Assembly: GCF_012584515.1 (NCBI RefSeq) | Contig: NZ_CP051461.1 | Coordinates: forward strand, 3,715,501 to 3,779,500 | Length of the DNA: 64,000 nucleotides | From: Polaromonas vacuolata | GTDB lineage: Bacteria > Pseudomonadota > Gammaproteobacteria > Burkholderiales > Burkholderiaceae_C | Direction of reading: 5' to 3' | Shown: positions 54,065 to 62,940 of the stretch, in pieces | How the letters are laid out: each line of letters opens with the position of its first letter | Numbering within the stretch: position 1 is the first letter of the stretch | The notes under the pieces: generated by a model | What the model saw: the letters and a program-made list of their open reading frames with translations, nothing else | Database searches by the model: none | What the model was told of the DNA's origin: nothing | Program-made: the position numbers and the translations under genes

Positions 54065-54409
54065 TTAAGGTTTGGTAGGGGTCGAGGTCAAAACCTCGAC
54101 TTCACTGTCTGGTGGCATATCACGCCCGCATTGCCAGCATTGCTCAAAGCCGCCTTCGACGATCTCACCGCAGTCGCAAGACCAGCGCCGCTGCGGCATG
54201 TTTTGCAATTGATCAAGCAACTGTTTTGCCGCCGATTCCTGATTATTGTGTGTTAGCCAGACCTCGGGCAAACACTGGTCAGGCGGCATTTCACCGGCCA
54301 AGCTACTCATAAAGTAGCGCTGAACACTGGCTTCGAAGCCAGCTTGCTTGAGGGCGTCTACCCAGAGCGAAGCAATTGCGATATTGGGGGCACGTGCAAG
54401 ACGAATCAT
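54065..54409 (-). CDS. DUF2007-type protein with zinc ribbon
   Basis: A 114-aa protein with an N-terminal DUF2007 (PII-like fold) region (RLARAPNIAIASLWVDALKQAG) and a C-terminal zinc-ribbon pattern of four cysteines (CDCGEI and CWQCG). The family is described only as putative signal-transducing. It converges on purB with a 4-bp gap, an order shared by related genomes. Function is unknown. Confidence 0.85.
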   Translation of the reverse strand: MIRLARAPNIAIASLWVDALKQAGFEASVQRYFMSSLAGEMPPDQCLPEVWLTHNNQESAAKQLLDQLQNMPQRRWSCDCGEIVEGGFEQCWQCGRDMPPDSEVEVLTSTPTKP

Positions 54410-54469
54410 TAACTCAGTTTAACTGCTGACATTAGGTTGCACGCAGCCTGTGGCTACAGCCTTAGGCAC

Positions 54470-54880
54470 TCACCTTTTCTCCAACGCTCGGTCAGAGTAA
54501 CGCCCGAAACGCCAGGCGCTGGCGTCTAGCGTGATGCGCCGCCAAGTCTGGCGTTTCGCCGCTGGTGTCATCTCCAGCCAAAACTGAACTTCCTCAAAAC
54601 TGCGGCCGCAGCCTTTGCACACTTCGTCGCCCTGACTGGTGGAGCAGATCGCGATACAAGGCGTGTCGGCCGTGCTGTCGTACCAGCGCTGCCAAGCCTG
54701 CATGGCGGCGTCTGGGAAGCTGTTCTCGTCGGCTTCTGTCTCGTGGTAGAAAACCATTAACGCATACACCTCGGCCAGCGCAATCAGTGGCCGGGCCAAG
54801 GTAATGCCGTCGAAGGAAGGGGATTTATCGCGCCAGTAATTAATGGCCGCTTCTATGTCTGTGATGTGTATGCCGGCCAT
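54470..54880 (-). CDS. DUF3717-DUF1289 fusion protein
   Basis: A 136-aa protein. The N-terminal half (ITDIEAAINYWRDKSPS onward) matches DUF3717. The C-terminal half has the DUF1289 cysteine motif CIAICSTSQGDEVCKGCGRSFEEVQFW, likely a metal site. DUF1289 domains are often short stand-alone proteins; the fusion with DUF3717 is seen in Burkholderiales. Role unknown. It lies 60 bp upstream of the DUF2007 gene and may be co-transcribed with it. Confidence 0.82.
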   Translation of the reverse strand: MAGIHITDIEAAINYWRDKSPSFDGITLARPLIALAEVYALMVFYHETEADENSFPDAAMQAWQRWYDSTADTPCIAICSTSQGDEVCKGCGRSFEEVQFWLEMTPAAKRQTWRRITLDASAWRFGRYSDRALEKR

Positions 54881-55342
54881 GCGCTGAAGTCAAATCGGGT
54901 TAAAAGCTTGGCGTATTTGCAAGCGTGTGGGCAAATTATCCGGCAAGCGCTATTCCCTGATGCGGGACTTGGCTAAAAGCTTAAATTTGCAATTAAATTT
55001 ATTTCGGCGCCTAATGGCCGTCCGAAGGGGAGTAACTCCTCTGATTTCGCCGCGCTGTTTTTAATTTAACTTGATTTAGCTTGATTTAACTTAAGCAAAG
55101 TCGCGGCAATTTCTCACAACAAGTCGTCAATACGAAGCTTATGCTTCCGGTTTGTTGGGCACGCAGCAGCGTGTCGAGCCAGACCTTCGATTAAAACCTG
55201 ACCGGGTTTGATCGAGAGGTCTCTTGACTCACATTGACTCACGTTCACTCAACACCTCGACCTGACCTTGCCGGTTTGTAATACCGCTGGGAATTCGTAC
55301 GCCGAATTTCCAAATTGAAACTTGACTAGAAATGTTGTGACT
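54881..55342 (+). promoter_or_regulatory. Promoter and long structured leader of the terC gene
   Basis: This 462-bp non-coding stretch holds the manganese riboswitch (separate entry) and a possible promoter: TTGGCT at 54969 and TTAAAT at 54993, 18 bp apart, giving a start just before the aptamer. After the aptamer comes a hairpin (AAACC at 55194 with GGGTTT at 55204) in the expression platform. No gene is seen in it. Confidence 0.6.
55022..55190 (+). ncRNA. yybP-ykoY-type manganese riboswitch
   Basis: The conserved elements occur in order: GAAGGGGAGTA at 55024, GTCGTCAATACGAA near 55123, CTTCCGGTTTGTTGG near 55144 and GCCAGACCTTCG at 55178. The closing stem CGAAGG (55023-55028) pairs with CCTTCG (55184-55189), and GCCGCG (55049) pairs with CGCGGC (55102). 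In this family Mn2+ binding in the leader turns on export genes. The downstream gene is TerC-like, the classic partner. Unusually, the second stem has a long AT-rich loop made of near 10-base repeats (55061-55090). Confidence 0.9.
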
Positions 55343-56092
55343 ATGGAATTTTTATCCGCCTCTTGGCTGTCAGCACTGCTGACTATCATCTTGATTGACC
55401 TGGTGCTGGCTGGCGACAACGCCATCGTCATCGCCTTAGCTGCGCGCTCTTTACCCAAACACCTGCAGAAAAAAGCCATTATTTGGGGCACGGTGGGCGC
55501 TATCGCGCTGCGCTCCGCCATGACTATAGGCGTGGTCTGGCTGTTGCAAATTCCGGGGCTAATGGTGGCTGGCGGTCTAGGCCTGCTGTGGATTGCTTAC
55601 CAGTTGTTGACCAGCCAAGACGGTGAGTCACATGAGGGCGTAGGCTCAGTCACCTTTTGGGGTGCGATGAAAACCATCATCGTGGCCGACGCCTTAATGG
55701 GCATAGACAATGTATTGGGCGTAGCTGGCGCTGCCAACGGTGCGTTCGATCTGGTTGTCATAGGTCTGCTGATCAGCATCCCAATTGTGGTTTTGGGCAG
55801 CACTATGGTGCTTAAGCTACTCACACGCTTTCCATCCATTATCTATATTGGCTCGGCTGTGTTGGCAATTACAGCGGCCAAAATGATTGTGGGTGAGCAG
55901 TTGTTAGACATGGTCTACGGTGGCCCAGACTCACCAGAATCGGCACAAACGCTAAACCGTATTGCCGAGTATGCGACCTACGTAATCGCAGTGGTCGGCG
56001 TGTTGGGCAGCGGCTGGTGGGCTGGACAGCGGGCTAAAAAAGCCAAGGCTGCGGTAATGGAAAAGCCCGCTAAGCCAACCGCTTCACATTAA
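55343..56092 (+). CDS. TerC-family membrane protein (Mn-exporter type)
   Basis: A 249-aa membrane protein of about seven or eight spans with the two TerC signature segments DLVLAGDNAIVIALA and DALMGIDNVLGVAGAA, whose Asp/Asn residues are candidate cation ligands. TerC/Alx proteins under yybP-ykoY control are implicated in manganese efflux or metalation of exported proteins. ATG 55343 is chosen over TTG 55322. The cytoplasmic tail is Lys/Ala-rich. Confidence 0.93.
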   Translation: MEFLSASWLSALLTIILIDLVLAGDNAIVIALAARSLPKHLQKKAIIWGTVGAIALRSAMTIGVVWLLQIPGLMVAGGLGLLWIAYQLLTSQDGESHEGVGSVTFWGAMKTIIVADALMGIDNVLGVAGAANGAFDLVVIGLLISIPIVVLGSTMVLKLLTRFPSIIYIGSAVLAITAAKMIVGEQLLDMVYGGPDSPESAQTLNRIAEYATYVIAVVGVLGSGWWAGQRAKKAKAAVMEKPAKPTASH

Positions 56093-56181
56093 ATGGTCAG
56101 CATTAAGCACTCCATGTCTGCGCCTTGAATTTTCATGTTCTCATGCATACGCCACAAGATAGCTGATGTATTCTTGCGATC

Positions 56182-56535
56182 ATGAAACTCTTACTTAAAT
56201 GGCTTTGCAGCGCTTTGGCGCTGCTCATGGTGGCTTATCTTTACCAAGGAGTCAGCGTTAGCAGCTTTGGCGGCGCTTTAATCGCAGCGGCCGTTTTGGG
56301 CGCACTCAACGCAGTGCTGCGACCGATACTGGTTTTGCTCACGCTACCGGTCACAGTTGTCACGCTGGGTTTGTTTTTATTTGTTGTCAATGCGCTGATG
56401 TTTTGGTCCGCTGCAGGCCTGGTCTCAGGTTTGGCAGTTGCCGGTTTTGGCGCTGCACTGATTGGCTCGGTGCTTTACTCGCTGATTCAGCTAGCGATCG
56501 ATTTTGTCTTGGAGCGCCTGTTCCTTAACCAGTAA
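56182..56535 (+). CDS. Phage-holin-family (type IV) small membrane protein
   Basis: A 117-aa protein with four hydrophobic spans and the pattern GALNAVLRPILVLLTLPVTVVTLGLFLFVVNALMFW typical of the phage_holin_4_2 family. Despite the name, these are widespread chromosomal proteins of unknown function and no phage genes are nearby. It follows terC by 89 bp. Its 3' end overlaps the convergent M48 protease gene by 45 bp. Confidence 0.88.
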   Translation: MKLLLKWLCSALALLMVAYLYQGVSVSSFGGALIAAAVLGALNAVLRPILVLLTLPVTVVTLGLFLFVVNALMFWSAAGLVSGLAVAGFGAALIGSVLYSLIQLAIDFVLERLFLNQ

Positions 56536-58146
56536 ATCGACCTGTCGAGCACGTGCATCGATGATGGAACCCTCGATAAAGTCCGCACTGCTGGGGTCAC
56601 TGCGCATCAGACCTTGGGCCGCCCGCAACCTATCCAAGGCGCCGGTATATTCAAGTTGCGCCACATGCGCTTCAGCATCCGCACGCACTGCCCGTATACG
56701 TTGGTTTTGAAGTCCGTAGGCCTGTGACAGCAGCTGCCAAGCCAGCGCATCGTTGGGGTGAGCTGCGACTAAAGTTTGCAACCGGTCTGCGACTTCTTGC
56801 CCACGTCCCAACGCTAGCAGAGCGCGCGATGCCAGCATGATGTCAGCGCGCGTTGTGGCTAGACCCCAATCAATCCGGCTAGCTTGAATGGTTCCTGCCA
56901 AGGTATCGATTTCCAGACGCAGCAAGCGCACCGCGTGCAAAGACGGCGGATTACCGGCTAGCTGAGTTTCTAGTTTGGTAGCTAGCCGCTGTGCAGTTGG
57001 GTAGTCTCGCAGCCGGCTCGCCGCTAACGCGCCGGCATAAAGCCGGGCAACGCCACGGGCACTAGACGAATCAGAAACAGTGCCCTGCTGTGCCTCAAGC
57101 ACCATAGTGTGTAGGGCATCAATACCAGGGTCAGAAAGCACGCGCGCGCGTGATGCCATCATGGCGTGTAAGACCAAGGCTTGCGCAGATTCACGCTCAC
57201 TTGCAGCACTAGCCGGTGCTACATTTTGTGCGGCCAGTTGCAGCCGGGACTGTGCCTCGGCGATACGTTGGGTATTGAGCGGGTGAGTGCGCAGATAGGG
57301 AAATGAGCCGTTGTCGTTCAATCGCGATGCTTGCTGGAGCTTGTCAAACATACTCGCTACACCACTGCCTTCAAAGCCTGCGTCCAACATCACACCAAAA
57401 CCGACACGGTCTGCCTCGCGCTCCATATCACGTGAGAAATTTAACTGGTTTTGCGCTGCCAGCGCTTGGCCACCGACTATCGCTGCGCTACCGGCCTGCG
57501 GATTTTTGCCTAAAGCTAAGGCGCCCAAAATCATGGCGCCCACCATCCACGGCGTTTGCTGACTTTGCTGGGTTATTAAACGGGCAATATGGCGCTGAGT
57601 CACATGGCTAAGTTCGTGACCGAGCACTGCGGCGAGCTCGTCTCGGCTGCTGACTGTGCTGATCAGACCCAGATGCACACCGAAATAACCGCCGGGCAAG
57701 GCAAACGCATTGACAGTGCGGTCACGGATCAAAAATATCTGCCAAGAAAAGCGCTCCTCGAGCTCGGCATTGAGCTCGCCTCTGGCCCGCGCAGCCGCCA
57801 TCAAAGGCAGCCAAATACTTTGCACATAATCCACCAACACCGGGTCATCCATATAGTCAGCATCGCGGTAAATACTGGCTGCAATGCGCTCACCAATGCG
57901 GCGCTCGGCAGCCGGAGTGATCTGCGAGTTCTCGCCCAAAGTAGGTAATGCAGATGCCGAATTAAATGCACCGGGAAGCGGCTGAGCGAATGGGGCACTA
58001 GTAGACAACAGCAGTACCAGTAGCGTCAGCCTGTGAGTGAAAGGAAAGCGCTGGCGGGTCGGGTTTAGCGCGAAAAATCGGCCCAAACTTTTACCTATGC
58101 CGCAGGCCAAAATGTGAGTCTTACAGAGATAAGGTTGTATCAACAT
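56491..58146 (-). CDS. BepA-like M48 metalloprotease with TPR region
   Basis: A protein of about 551 aa with a hydrophobic export signal (LTLLVLLLSTSAPFAQ), a peptidase M48 domain with zinc motif HELSHVTQRH and the third ligand in EREADRVGF, and a C-terminal TPR-like helical region. BepA/YfgC proteins in the periplasm degrade or help assemble outer-membrane beta-barrel proteins such as LptD. The signal is preceded by an unusually long N-terminal stretch (about 40 residues), so a downstream non-ATG start cannot be excluded; ATG 58146 is used. Divergent from moaC. Confidence 0.92.
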   Translation of the reverse strand: MLIQPYLCKTHILACGIGKSLGRFFALNPTRQRFPFTHRLTLLVLLLSTSAPFAQPLPGAFNSASALPTLGENSQITPAAERRIGERIAASIYRDADYMDDPVLVDYVQSIWLPLMAAARARGELNAELEERFSWQIFLIRDRTVNAFALPGGYFGVHLGLISTVSSRDELAAVLGHELSHVTQRHIARLITQQSQQTPWMVGAMILGALALGKNPQAGSAAIVGGQALAAQNQLNFSRDMEREADRVGFGVMLDAGFEGSGVASMFDKLQQASRLNDNGSFPYLRTHPLNTQRIAEAQSRLQLAAQNVAPASAASERESAQALVLHAMMASRARVLSDPGIDALHTMVLEAQQGTVSDSSSARGVARLYAGALAASRLRDYPTAQRLATKLETQLAGNPPSLHAVRLLRLEIDTLAGTIQASRIDWGLATTRADIMLASRALLALGRGQEVADRLQTLVAAHPNDALAWQLLSQAYGLQNQRIRAVRADAEAHVAQLEYTGALDRLRAAQGLMRSDPSSADFIEGSIIDARARQVDLLVKEQALQDKIDR

Positions 58147-58162
58147 GGTCTTATGATGAGGC

Positions 58163-58696
58163 ATGACAGTAAAGGTTCGTTCAATGACATCGCCAACAAT
58201 TTCTTCTTCCGCTACAGCAGCATCCACACTCACCCATTTTGATGCTCAAGGCCAAGCCCATATGGTGGACGTAGCGGCCAAAGCCACCACCCACCGAATT
58301 GCCATTGCACAAGGCCGCATCGTGATGAATCCGGCCACCCTAGCCATCATCATGCAGGGCAACGCCAAAAAAGGTGATGTGCTGGGCATAGCCCGCGTGG
58401 CCGGCATCATGGCGGCCAAAAAAACCAGTGACCTAATTCCACTTTGCCACCCCTTGGCCTTAACTCGCGTGACGGTAGATTTCACTTGCGACGAAATCAA
58501 CGCCAGCATACATTGCCGCGCCTGCGTGGAAACCGTAGGCCAGACGGGCGTGGAAATGGAAGCGCTGACAGCCGCGCAAATTGCCATGCTCACCATTTAC
58601 GACATGTGTAAAGCCGTCGACCGGGGCATGACAATTACCGATGTCAAAGTGTTGGAAAAGCATGGCGGTAAATCAGGAAGCTTTACTAATCCTTGA
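58163..58696 (+). CDS. moaC: Cyclic pyranopterin monophosphate synthase MoaC
   Basis: A 177-aa enzyme for the second half of the first step in molybdenum cofactor synthesis. Signature segments are [15 protein letters not shown] (active-site residues) and [25 protein letters not shown], with a catalytic Lys near the [11 protein letters not shown] end. ATG 58163 is used; ATG 58184 would be seven residues shorter. A TATGAT box close to the first ATG suggests a very short leader. It starts only 16 bp from the divergent protease start. Confidence 0.95.
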   Translation: MTVKVRSMTSPTISSSATAASTLTHFDAQGQAHMVDVAAKATTHRIAIAQGRIVMNPATLAIIMQGNAKKGDVLGIARVAGIMAAKKTSDLIPLCHPLALTRVTVDFTCDEINASIHCRACVETVGQTGVEMEALTAAQIAMLTIYDMCKAVDRGMTITDVKVLEKHGGKSGSFTNP

Positions 58697-58700
58697 GCGC

Positions 58701-60239
58701 TCATTCACGCTTGATTCGCTCACATCTTCGCTTTTTTTGCGCCGGATTGAGCTGCATCCAGCGCTCAAACTCCAGCGGAAAAGACTGCTGGTAACGCCGC
58801 ATTTGCGCCTTGGCCTCGTCCTCAAAACCCAGCATTAAAGCGCTCTCAATACGTTTTTCAATCACACGTGGCTCGGGCGAAAAATGCAGCAACAAGCCTG
58901 ACGACTCAAAGATCGTTTGTGCATTACTCGGCGTGAGCGGTGTGAGAATCAAGGTAGCAAACCGAGCCTGACCAGCAAACAGCCGTGAATGGTTTATCTT
59001 GGTCAGTGTGTCTTCACGGTAGTTAGGGATACGCAACTCAGGCATGAGGTAAATCTGACTGATACGCTGGTAATCCCGTGCCGCATAAATGCACGCCAGA
59101 GCCAAAAATACAGCGGTAATACCCACTAATAAACGAGGTAACAGCGACGGTTTTTCTGCTGTATTGCGCCGCCATAAAAACAATAAACAAAGCCCTGCGG
59201 CCATCTGAAACGGACCGTACCAAAGGGGATACTCCAGCAAGCTGTGCAGCAGTATCAGCGCCAACACAGCCCACGCCAGCTGCCGCGTCACGTCGCGCTC
59301 ACGCCAAGGCTTTTGCGTCCAAATCCAAAATACGAATGCAGCGCATAAAGTCAGCGCAATCGGCAAGCCCAGCTCGACCGCTAAATGCAACGGTAAATTG
59401 TGTGCGTTATCTAAAATATCGCAAAACCGCGGACCCGTATAAAGCGCCCAATGATGGGCATAAGACAGCTCACCCCAACCCCAACCTAGCCAAGGTTTTT
59501 GCGCAATCAAATGCAGCACGTTTGCCCATAACGTCAAGCGACTACTGCACACAGCATCGATCGTATTAAGACGAGCGACCAGGCCTAGTGAGAAAAAGTC
59601 ACCGCCAGCAAACCAGGGCAAAAGCATCAAAGACAGAGCATAGCTAAGCACACCCACTAACAAAAGATTGCGCGGCAACGCCGCACGCCAGCCAGTCCAA
59701 ACCAACGGAGCGACTAAGGCCAGCATGGCAATTTGAACTAAACCGGTACGCGAAGAAGACGCCGCATTACCCACAGCAAGTAGCGCTGCAGCAAGTAAAA
59801 ATAAGGCGTGAGAAAATCGTGATACTGGCTTTTTCATTAGCAGCGCCAACCCAAGCAAAGCCGCTAATGCCAGCATGGTCAGCGTCGCAAACTGATTGCG
59901 TTGACGCAAATTAGCAAACGCCTCGCCGAGCGAGGTATGGTTAATCCAAGGACTAAAGACTGCGGAATAGCCTAGGTATTGCAGCAAACCAAACACACTG
60001 CTGATCAGGCCCGCAGCGACCCAAGCGTAGGCCACGGGTAAGACCCAGCGTTGATTAAAAGACAAGGGAATTCGATCTTTGATCGCCACCGGAAAAACCG
60101 AAAGCAACAGCAAGAAAGCGCTGGCAGCCAGACACACCAGCCATGGAACAACCGCTGCGGATGGACCGGGTGCGAAAGGGTTGAGCCAGGGCAGTAGCAA
60201 GGCTAGAAATGCCGCCGCACGAAAAAATTTCAGACTCAT
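58701..60239 (-). CDS. O-antigen ligase/PglL-like membrane protein (copy 1)
   Basis: A 512-aa protein with about 10-12 spans. The large periplasmic loop carries the Wzy_C pattern QKPWLGWGWGELSYAHHW and DNAHNLPLHLAVELGLP, and the C-terminal soluble part resembles Wzy_C_2, as in PglL-type O-oligosaccharyltransferases. Such enzymes move a lipid-linked glycan to a pilin or other protein, or ligate or polymerise O-antigen. A second copy and a pilin gene lie upstream on the same strand, so pilin glycosylation is the favoured role; it is inferred. Confidence 0.85.
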   Translation of the reverse strand: MSLKFFRAAAFLALLLPWLNPFAPGPSAAVVPWLVCLAASAFLLLLSVFPVAIKDRIPLSFNQRWVLPVAYAWVAAGLISSVFGLLQYLGYSAVFSPWINHTSLGEAFANLRQRNQFATLTMLALAALLGLALLMKKPVSRFSHALFLLAAALLAVGNAASSSRTGLVQIAMLALVAPLVWTGWRAALPRNLLLVGVLSYALSLMLLPWFAGGDFFSLGLVARLNTIDAVCSSRLTLWANVLHLIAQKPWLGWGWGELSYAHHWALYTGPRFCDILDNAHNLPLHLAVELGLPIALTLCAAFVFWIWTQKPWRERDVTRQLAWAVLALILLHSLLEYPLWYGPFQMAAGLCLLFLWRRNTAEKPSLLPRLLVGITAVFLALACIYAARDYQRISQIYLMPELRIPNYREDTLTKINHSRLFAGQARFATLILTPLTPSNAQTIFESSGLLLHFSPEPRVIEKRIESALMLGFEDEAKAQMRRYQQSFPLEFERWMQLNPAQKKRRCERIKRE

Positions 60240-60533
60240 GACCGACAGACCAACATCAGTGCAAAAGCTGTTGCAAGGCTGCTCAAAGCCTTGAATTCAT
60301 AGGCCGTTATAGGGCCGTGGTGCCGTGGATAAACGGGTGCTGGCGCAAAGCTGTCATGAACGTCAATGGGCAAAATTCGATGGGTGGAAAGGGCGTGCAT
60401 GGCTTGCATTTTAGTGAAGCTCTTGCCAGTCTCGAAAAGATCACAGCACTTGATTTAAAGGATTGCAATTTAACTGAGCTAACACTTTATTTAGCCAAGC
60501 AACGGGTGCCGCGTACCGCTTATTTTTACGCCC
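60240..60533. other. Gap between the two PglL-like genes
   Basis: A 294-bp gap. On the plus strand a 77-codon frame is open (60317-60550, or from ATG 60359) and overlaps the end of the second PglL-like gene, but it has no ribosome site and no recognisable product. It may be chance. I see no terminator or RNA gene. Confidence 0.4.
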
Positions 60534-62237
60534 TTAATTTGAAGATTTAGCCGATAGGAGAGTTGGCGGTGCGATGAAAGAAAGCTGTGGATAGCGCAAC
60601 TGCAAGGCGAGCCACTCTGCTTGGGCTTCCAGGCAGCGCGCGCTTGAATGAATGCGGCAGATTGAATCTAATGTGTCTCGCGCAACACGCGGTTGAGCGT
60701 TTAAACCAGCCGCCAATGCGTAGCGAAATAGTACCGGCGCGTAAGCATATCGCAGCGCAACCATACGCATGGCGTCAAGCGCAGCGGGCGTCATATCCGG
60801 TGTCGCCTGTGTGCTGACAAAGCGCTGATACGCTTCTAGCTGATTGAGTAGCCGCCTCGGTTCAATCGGCGTTGAGATAGCATTAACGCCAATACGCGCA
60901 GACTCCAAACGCAGTGTGCGGTGCGCTTCTTCAACGTCTAAGTATTCGGTAGCAGTCCAGACAAAAAATACGGCTAACGAACCCACACAAAAAACTGCAA
61001 ATTTGCGCGGTATCAAAACTTGTACTTTTGACGGCGCCAACCTTTCTAAGCAGCCCATGATCAGGCCCAAAGGAATCAAGAAATAAGCGTATTCAAGCGC
61101 GTATTCGAGCAGGCCATGAATAACAATACCGCCAGCCAACACCATCAACCAAACAGAGCCCGCGTCAGTGATTGCCCGCAGCCGAGAAACTAGCCACCAG
61201 GTAAGCAGTGCCGCAATAGTCAGGCCCGCAGGAATACCGTTCCACAGCAGCAAATCCAAAATAAAGTTGTGACTGTGCTCAAAATAGTCCCCGATTGGCT
61301 GATGGTTCAAAGCAATACGTTGCTGAGCCGAGCCGACCTGCTGCCAGCCGTAACCCAACCATGGCTCTTGGCGAATAGCGTCCAGCATGGCGCGCCAATA
61401 AATTAGACGAATGCCGGGTAGCATTTGGTCGGTCAAAGTGCGGCTGGACGTTAACAGCAGCATCTCGCATAAACGCGGCCACAGCAACACCCACCCAATG
61501 AAAATACTGCCTAACCCAGTCAACTGCGGCAAGGATACTCGCGAGGTATAAAACCGCCGCGCTAGTGCACCAGCGACCAGGACTAACCCAACCTGAAGCC
61601 AGCCAGTGCGCGACTGCGACATGGCCATACCAAAAAGCAGAAAGACGCCAGCCAACCAAAAAACCAGCCGCTGTACCTCACGCCGCTCATAAAGCCATAG
61701 CAAGCTGCATAGCCCAATGAGGCAAATTGTCGCGAAGTGGTTGGGCTGGGCCACATTGGCAAACGGTCTTGCGCCCGGTGGTAAATCTGCCATGTAAATA
61801 CCCAAACTCAAAGCGCCAGTCCACTGAACAAGGGCGATACCCACCGACAAAATCGCAACGATAACCCAACCAAAGGTTAATGCATTAAGTATGTCGCCGG
61901 AAAAACGCGACGCTGTGATAAGGGCACCAGTGCCGACAGCAGCCAGCCATAACGCAATATAAAAAGCCGACATAAGGGCATCGCCGTAAAACCAAATTCG
62001 GCCAGTAAGCCATTGAAACAGCAGCACCAAACCACTTATAACTGCAACCAATAATAGCGGTCGTGAAACCTTGATATCTGGCGGAGCACGCCACAAAATC
62101 ACTGCGGCTAGCAACAGCAAAATAGCAATAGCTATGCCGTCGCCCCAAGCAGTCGACCACGGTAAATAATGGTTAGGCATAAGCCAACCAACACCAGAAA
62201 AACTGGTGAGAATAATTATTAAAGACGATGTGCGCAT
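60534..62237 (-). CDS. PglL-type O-oligosaccharyltransferase candidate (copy 2)
   Basis: A 567-aa protein with about 11-12 spans. The N-terminal PglL_A-like segment NHYLPWSTAWGD, the Wzy_C loop EPWLGYGWQQVGSAQQ and FEHSHNFILDLLLWNGIP with its candidate catalytic His, and the C-terminal Wzy_C_2 region are all present. It is the nearer copy to pilA, starting 46 bp after that gene with a terminator between. This is the standard position of a pilin-specific glycosyltransferase ligase. It shares only moderate similarity with copy 1. Confidence 0.88.
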   Translation of the reverse strand: MRTSSLIIILTSFSGVGWLMPNHYLPWSTAWGDGIAIAILLLLAAVILWRAPPDIKVSRPLLLVAVISGLVLLFQWLTGRIWFYGDALMSAFYIALWLAAVGTGALITASRFSGDILNALTFGWVIVAILSVGIALVQWTGALSLGIYMADLPPGARPFANVAQPNHFATICLIGLCSLLWLYERREVQRLVFWLAGVFLLFGMAMSQSRTGWLQVGLVLVAGALARRFYTSRVSLPQLTGLGSIFIGWVLLWPRLCEMLLLTSSRTLTDQMLPGIRLIYWRAMLDAIRQEPWLGYGWQQVGSAQQRIALNHQPIGDYFEHSHNFILDLLLWNGIPAGLTIAALLTWWLVSRLRAITDAGSVWLMVLAGGIVIHGLLEYALEYAYFLIPLGLIMGCLERLAPSKVQVLIPRKFAVFCVGSLAVFFVWTATEYLDVEEAHRTLRLESARIGVNAISTPIEPRRLLNQLEAYQRFVSTQATPDMTPAALDAMRMVALRYAYAPVLFRYALAAGLNAQPRVARDTLDSICRIHSSARCLEAQAEWLALQLRYPQLSFIAPPTLLSAKSSN

Positions 62238-62243
62238 TAACGA

Positions 62244-62267
62244 AAAAAGCGGCCAAGGCCGCTTTTT
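62244..62267. terminator. Rho-independent terminator after pilA
   Basis: AAAAAGCGGCC and GGCCGCTTTTT form an 11-bp stem around AA (effectively a CAAG tetraloop), with A/T tracts on both sides, so it works in both directions. It would end the pilA message; expression of the PglL-like gene would then depend on readthrough or its own promoter. Confidence 0.9.
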
Positions 62268-62283
62268 ATATTAAAAATATTTT

Positions 62284-62772
62284 TTAAACTGTTCTGCACG
62301 AACCTGGTAAAAATTTAGCAGGTAAGCCAGCCGCCGCAGTAGGTCCACACACCCACATTTGAATGGGTGTACCGGCAACTATAGCGTTACATGTTGCGAA
62401 AGTTGTAGCAGTCGCATTACTGCATGGCTGCAATTGAATGCTGCCAACAGCAGTTCCTCCAAGATTTTGAGTTAATACAGTAACAACTCCAGTTCCAACA
62501 GTCGTAACCGATGCAACGAACCTAGTAGTTGGGGATGCCGATTCACAGCCCCAAGCGTTTACTGCTGCAGCTAAGGGAAGTACGGTAGCAGTTTGCACAG
62601 TCTCAGTAATTGAGGTTCGGCAAGTAGAGCCAGCGAGAATCACTTCAGACACCTTAGCCTTGACCGTGTAATCCTGATACGCCGGCAGTGCCACAGCAGC
62701 CAAAATACCAATAATCGCCACGACGATCATCAATTCGATAAGGGTAAAACCCTGTTGTAGTTGACGTTTCAT
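62284..62772 (-). CDS. pilA: Type IV major pilin
   Basis: A 162-aa pilin: short leader MKRQLQQG, cleavage before [20 protein letters not shown] with Glu5 of the mature protein, then a soluble head. Six cysteines are seen in the mature part, the last in GSCRTV forming the usual C-terminal disulfide loop. Thr/Ala-rich segments (TATTFATC) could be sites for O-glycans. ATG 62772 follows GGAG at good spacing; an upstream ATG at 62784 overlaps that site. Type IV pili act in twitching, attachment and DNA uptake. Confidence 0.96.
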   Translation of the reverse strand: MKRQLQQGFTLIELMIVVAIIGILAAVALPAYQDYTVKAKVSEVILAGSTCRTSITETVQTATVLPLAAAVNAWGCESASPTTRFVASVTTVGTGVVTVLTQNLGGTAVGSIQLQPCSNATATTFATCNAIVAGTPIQMWVCGPTAAAGLPAKFLPGSCRTV

Positions 62773-62940
62773 AAAGAACTCCAAAAAAGTAAGGACAGAT
62801 ATCCGCTTTTTGTCACAGCAAATCGCGACCAGATAAAAGACGAATGCCGATTACAGTCTAGCCCGATTTTCGCTTCAATATGTGACGTTTTTAGTATAAA
62901 AAAAGAAAATGGTCGCCAATATGTTACGGAACGAGACGTC

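Noticed and set aside
54065..54880. Toxin-antitoxin pair formed by the two small genes
   Set aside because: Both match conserved small-domain families (DUF2007; DUF3717 and DUF1289) with Cys motifs, not toxin or antitoxin folds, and the spacing is loose.
56182..56535. Phage remnant suggested by the holin-family protein
   Set aside because: The type IV holin-like family is widespread on chromosomes and no integrase, capsid, tail or lysis genes are nearby.
60317..60550. 77-codon plus-strand frame between the PglL-like genes
   Set aside because: It has no ribosome site, it overlaps the end of a real gene on the other strand, and no family is recognisable. Kept only as a note on the gap.
62780..62860. 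Sigma-54 promoter for pilA
   Set aside because: On the minus strand TGGTCGCGATTTGCT resembles the -24/-12 element, but the GG to GC spacing is one base short of consensus, so it is not called.
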